From Fen-671 sp963794745 (GTDB lineage: Bacteria; Actinomycetota; Acidimicrobiia; Acidimicrobiales; Palsa-688): 64,000 nt of DNA. A program made the position numbers and the translations under genes. Below the pieces are notes generated by a model. It was not told where the DNA came from and made no database searches. It saw only the letters and a program-made list of their open reading frames with translations. The stretch covers positions 496,001-560,000 of the forward strand of contig CAWCEZ010000011.1 in assembly GCA_963794745.1 (NCBI GenBank), written 5' to 3'. How positions within the stretch are numbered: the first letter of the stretch is position 1; every line of letters starts with the position of its first letter. Shown here piece after piece: positions 61,654 through 64,000 of the stretch.

Positions 61654-64000
61654 CTAGACCGCAGAGAGCCCGACCACGGTCGAGTGCTTATTGACGAGCG
61701 AGCCGGCGAAGGCAGCATCCCCGAAGTGGGACACGGCTCCTTTTCCGCTGACCAGCCAGTAGCCTCGGCCATCGGCGGTGGCGGCGATCCCGACAATGTC
61801 CGACGAGGCTTTTCCGCCGGCGAGCGAGCCGTGGTTGCCCGCGTCGCCAAAGTGGTAAACCGTGCCGTTCTTCCCCACCAACCAGTAGCCGCGGCCGTCG
61901 GGCGTAACCGCGATGCCGACAATGTCGGAGGCATGGGCGCTAGCTGCCAGGGAGGAGAGTTTCTTGGCATCGCCGAAAGCCGATACCACGCCTTTGGAAT
62001 TTACGAGCCAGTAACCGCGCCCGTCCGGGGTTGACGCGATAGCCACTACATTGTCGACGTTTTCGCTGAGCAACGAACCGTGCGACTTGGCGGTCCCAAA
62101 GGGGTAAACGCCGCCGTTCTGGCCGACCAAGAAATAGCCGCCGCCACCGGGGCCAGGCGAGATGCCGACGATATCGTCGGTGCTGCTGCCTTGGCTTGCA
62201 AGCGAGCCGTGGGACTTGGCGCTGCCGAAGCTGTAAACCTTGCCGTTCCTGGCGGCGATCCAGTACCCAGCACCGCCCGGGGCCGCCGCGATCCCGACGA
62301 TGTCATCGACCTGAACGCGTTTGCCTGCGAGCGAACCGCGATTGGTTGTAAGCGAACCGTGGTTGGCGGCGTTGCCGAACTGGTAAATATCGCCGTGCGA
62401 GCTGGTCAACCAGTAACCGGCGGACGAAGATCCTTTGGTTTTCACCGTTGTCCTGGCTGCCGTCGTAGTTGTAGTGGGTACCGTCGTTGTCGTGACCGGC
62501 TGAGCAGTCGTCGTGGTCGGGACGGTCGTAGTTGTGAGCCCGCTAGTCGAAGTGGTGGCAAGGCTTGTCGTGGTGGGAGCCGGTCCGAGAAGGCCTCCGC
62601 CACCGCCTCCGCCCCCACCTCCACCTCCACCTCCACCTCCGCCCCCGCCCCCGCCGGCGGTCGTCGTCGTCGTGGTGCGTACCGTTGTCGTGGTCGTAGC
62701 AAGCGTGGTAGTCGGGGCAACGGTGGTCGTTGTCGCCCTAGTCGTGGTTGTTGTCGCCCGAGTCGTGGTCGTAGTTGCAGCAGTGGTCGTGGTGGTCGCA
62801 GGCCTCGTGGTGGTCGTGGTCGGAGCCGTCGTTGTCGTGGTGGGGGCTGTCGTGGTCGTGGTCACCGTCGGGTACGTGAAGGTCCCGGTCACCGAGCTCT
62901 GCCCGAGACCGCCTTTCGCAGTTATCGCCACCGCGCCGCTGCCCGGGGGCACGAGGACGATTGCCCGGGTCGACGTCTCGGACTGGACGGTCACGGGCGC
63001 ACTGCCAAACAGGAATGTGGCGTTCTCCAGGCCCAGCCCATCGAGCGTTACCGGCTGTCCTTGCGAGCCGCTGTAGGAGCCGAGCACCTCGCTGCACGCC
63101 AGCCCGGTAGCCAGCGGCGAACCCAGGCCCGTCACCAAGTTGTAGCCGGTACCGGTTGGGTATTGACCCGAGTGCGTCTGGGTGTAGTCGTTACTGCTCG
63201 ACGTGGCAGCGAACTGCGAGGCCGAGTAGTTGTAACCGGACTGCACACCGTTGAAGACCCCGGAGTAGCCGCCGTTGTAGAGGGCGTACAGCTCGGCATC
63301 GAAGTTCCCCGTGGAAGAGACGCAGGTCGTGTCCCTGTCGGCGACCAGGGCCGCCCACAGCGGGGTAGCGAGGCTGGTACCGAGCCACGGGCCCCAGCCG
63401 CCGTCGACGTAAAGCTCCACGTCTGCGCCGTCATTGCTCCCCGACTCGGCAGACACATCGGGCGACTCGCGGTACCCGCCACCACCGCTCACCACTGGCT
63501 GGCCTGGCGGGCCGCTCGAAAAGAACTGCGAGATGCCGCCGCCGCTAGCCCCGTCGGACGACGTGGCGCCCGTAGGGACCATGCTCTCGGCGCATGAAAT
63601 GCTGCCCGCGCCGTTGCAATCGTTCCAGGCGAGTTCGGTACCGCCGGCGAGGACGGTCCCCCCGACGGCGGTCACCAGAGGATCAGAAGCTGGGTAGCTG
63701 GGGTCAAGCCCGAGCCCCGACGCCGCGCCGGAGGAGTATTGAAAACACGCCTCGGAACCCTGGTCACCGGTCGCCACAAAAACCGATTGTCCCTGCGACG
63801 CGGCCTCCATGAGGATGCTGTGCATCGAGCTGGCAAACGACGGCGACCCTGACTCTGCGGCGGACTCGCACTCGCCCAGGCTCATGGAGATCACCTTGGC
63901 GGTATTCGCCATCACGATGGCGTTCATCGAGTCGAGGAGCCCGGAGTTGGTGGCCGGGCTCTCGTAGGCGACGATCGAGGCATCCGGCGCCAGTGTGGCC
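61654..64000 (-). CDS. Secreted sedolisin-like (S53) peptidase 2 with repeat propeller, partial
   Basis: The N-terminus is beyond the right edge. Visible order: peptidase domain with AKVISMSLGECES, oxyanion Asp in FVATGDQGSEA and Ser in LGTSLATPLWAALVA; then an IPT-like module; a Thr-rich linker of about 100 residues; a run of about 22 Gly; a second Thr-rich linker; and six repeats of about 42 residues, each GYWLV...G.V..FGDA...GSL...DIVGIA.TPDGRG. Six repeats suggest a beta-propeller-like cell-wall or ligand-binding domain. The composition suggests a long surface stalk. Confidence 0.88.
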   Translation of the reverse strand, partial: ATLAPDASIVAYESPATNSGLLDSMNAIVMANTAKVISMSLGECESAAESGSPSFASSMHSILMEAASQGQSVFVATGDQGSEACFQYSSGAASGLGLDPSYPASDPLVTAVGGTVLAGGTELAWNDCNGAGSISCAESMVPTGATSSDGASGGGISQFFSSGPPGQPVVSGGGGYRESPDVSAESGSNDGADVELYVDGGWGPWLGTSLATPLWAALVADRDTTCVSSTGNFDAELYALYNGGYSGVFNGVQSGYNYSASQFAATSSSNDYTQTHSGQYPTGTGYNLVTGLGSPLATGLACSEVLGSYSGSQGQPVTLDGLGLENATFLFGSAPVTVQSETSTRAIVLVPPGSGAVAITAKGGLGQSSVTGTFTYPTVTTTTTAPTTTTTAPTTTTTRPATTTTTAATTTTTRATTTTTRATTTTVAPTTTLATTTTTVRTTTTTTAGGGGGGGGGGGGGGGGGGGGGLLGPAPTTTSLATTSTSGLTTTTVPTTTTAQPVTTTTVPTTTTTAARTTVKTKGSSSAGYWLTSSHGDIYQFGNAANHGSLTTNRGSLAGKRVQVDDIVGIAAAPGGAGYWIAARNGKVYSFGSAKSHGSLASQGSSTDDIVGISPGPGGGGYFLVGQNGGVYPFGTAKSHGSLLSENVDNVVAIASTPDGRGYWLVNSKGVVSAFGDAKKLSSLAASAHASDIVGIAVTPDGRGYWLVGKNGTVYHFGDAGNHGSLAGGKASSDIVGIAATADGRGYWLVSGKGAVSHFGDAAFAGSLVNKHSTVVGLSAV
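62430..62870 (-). repeat. Thr-rich and Gly-rich low-complexity coding repeats
   Basis: On the plus strand, GTCGTGGT-type units alternate irregularly over about 440 bp, encoding poly-Thr with Ala/Pro/Val/Arg interruptions. Positions about 62597-62660 are CCGCC/CCACC repeats encoding about 22 consecutive Gly. Such tracts are prone to slippage and mis-assembly. Confidence 0.9.

Noticed and set aside
62080..63597. 505-codon Arg/Gly-rich open frame antisense to sedolisin 2
   Set aside because: Low-complexity shadow of the Thr/Gly linker; no start context or recognisable domain.
1..64000. tRNA or rRNA genes, insertion sequences, integrases, phage genes
   Set aside because: No T-loop-like GGTTCGAATCC motifs in tRNA context, no rRNA-like stretches and no transposase or integrase frames were found by reading both strands.

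Overview
The window is high-GC, gene-dense bacterial DNA, most likely from an actinomycete of the class Acidimicrobiia. This is inferred from a mycothiol synthase (MshD), a UvrD2-type helicase with a C-terminal HRDC domain, a GAF/BldC-type regulator, a DivIVA-like coiled-coil protein and several secreted acid-type (sedolisin) proteases. I saw no rRNA, tRNA, CRISPR array or insertion sequence.

Layout. 1-18 kb: amino-acid and biotin biosynthesis. On the minus strand a compact, translationally coupled run hisD-hisC-hisB-hisH-hisA-hisF is followed by a GroES-like gene, a BNR-repeat protein, a MoaD/ThiS-like sulfur carrier, hisI, trpE, a YgfZ/MFS fusion ORF and bioD. trpC-trpF and bioB lie further left. 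They are interrupted by plus-strand genes for an OmpR-type two-component system and an aldose epimerase. 18-30 kb: a secreted subtilase-like protein, nth, mshD, a UDP-sulfoquinovose-synthase-like epimerase, rlmN, a small membrane protein, ftsY and a YfhO-like membrane protein. 30-45 kb: a 14-gene minus-strand core run, fakA-recG-rsmD-coaD-(DivIVA-like)-DUF177-rpmF-plsX-acpP-rnc-mutM-DUF2277-PfpI-smc, with rpmB divergent. 45-55 kb: a GAF/HTH regulator, thiL, a PH/SHOCT membrane protein, ddl, a membrane-anchored murF, a hydrolase, uvrD2, xth and a PIG-L deacetylase. 55-64 kb: an accessory region bounded by two sedolisins. It holds a DUF2087 protein with a 15-bp perfect inverted repeat at its start, a DUF222 remnant, a mazEF toxin-antitoxin pair, and two diverged, decayed copies of a divergent VOC/SDR gene pair flanking that toxin-antitoxin.

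Two sequence-level themes matter to any reader. (1) At least eleven single-base frameshifts break conserved housekeeping genes (trpF, response regulator, bioB, bioD, BNR protein, hisA, yfhO-like, smc twice, ddl, uvrD2), nearly all in G/C-only tracts such as GGGCCC or CGCG. I read them as sequencing or assembly errors, and three apparent gene fusions (HisA-HisF, YgfZ-MFS, PH/SHOCT-ThiL) must be judged in that light. (2) Short tandem repeats of 14-18 bp, mostly a whole number of codons, sit at gene ends or in the gaps between genes (hisD, trpE/hisI, ygfZ, bioB, yfhO-like/smc, rnc, ftsY gap, subtilase). The units are unrelated in sequence, so they look locally generated.
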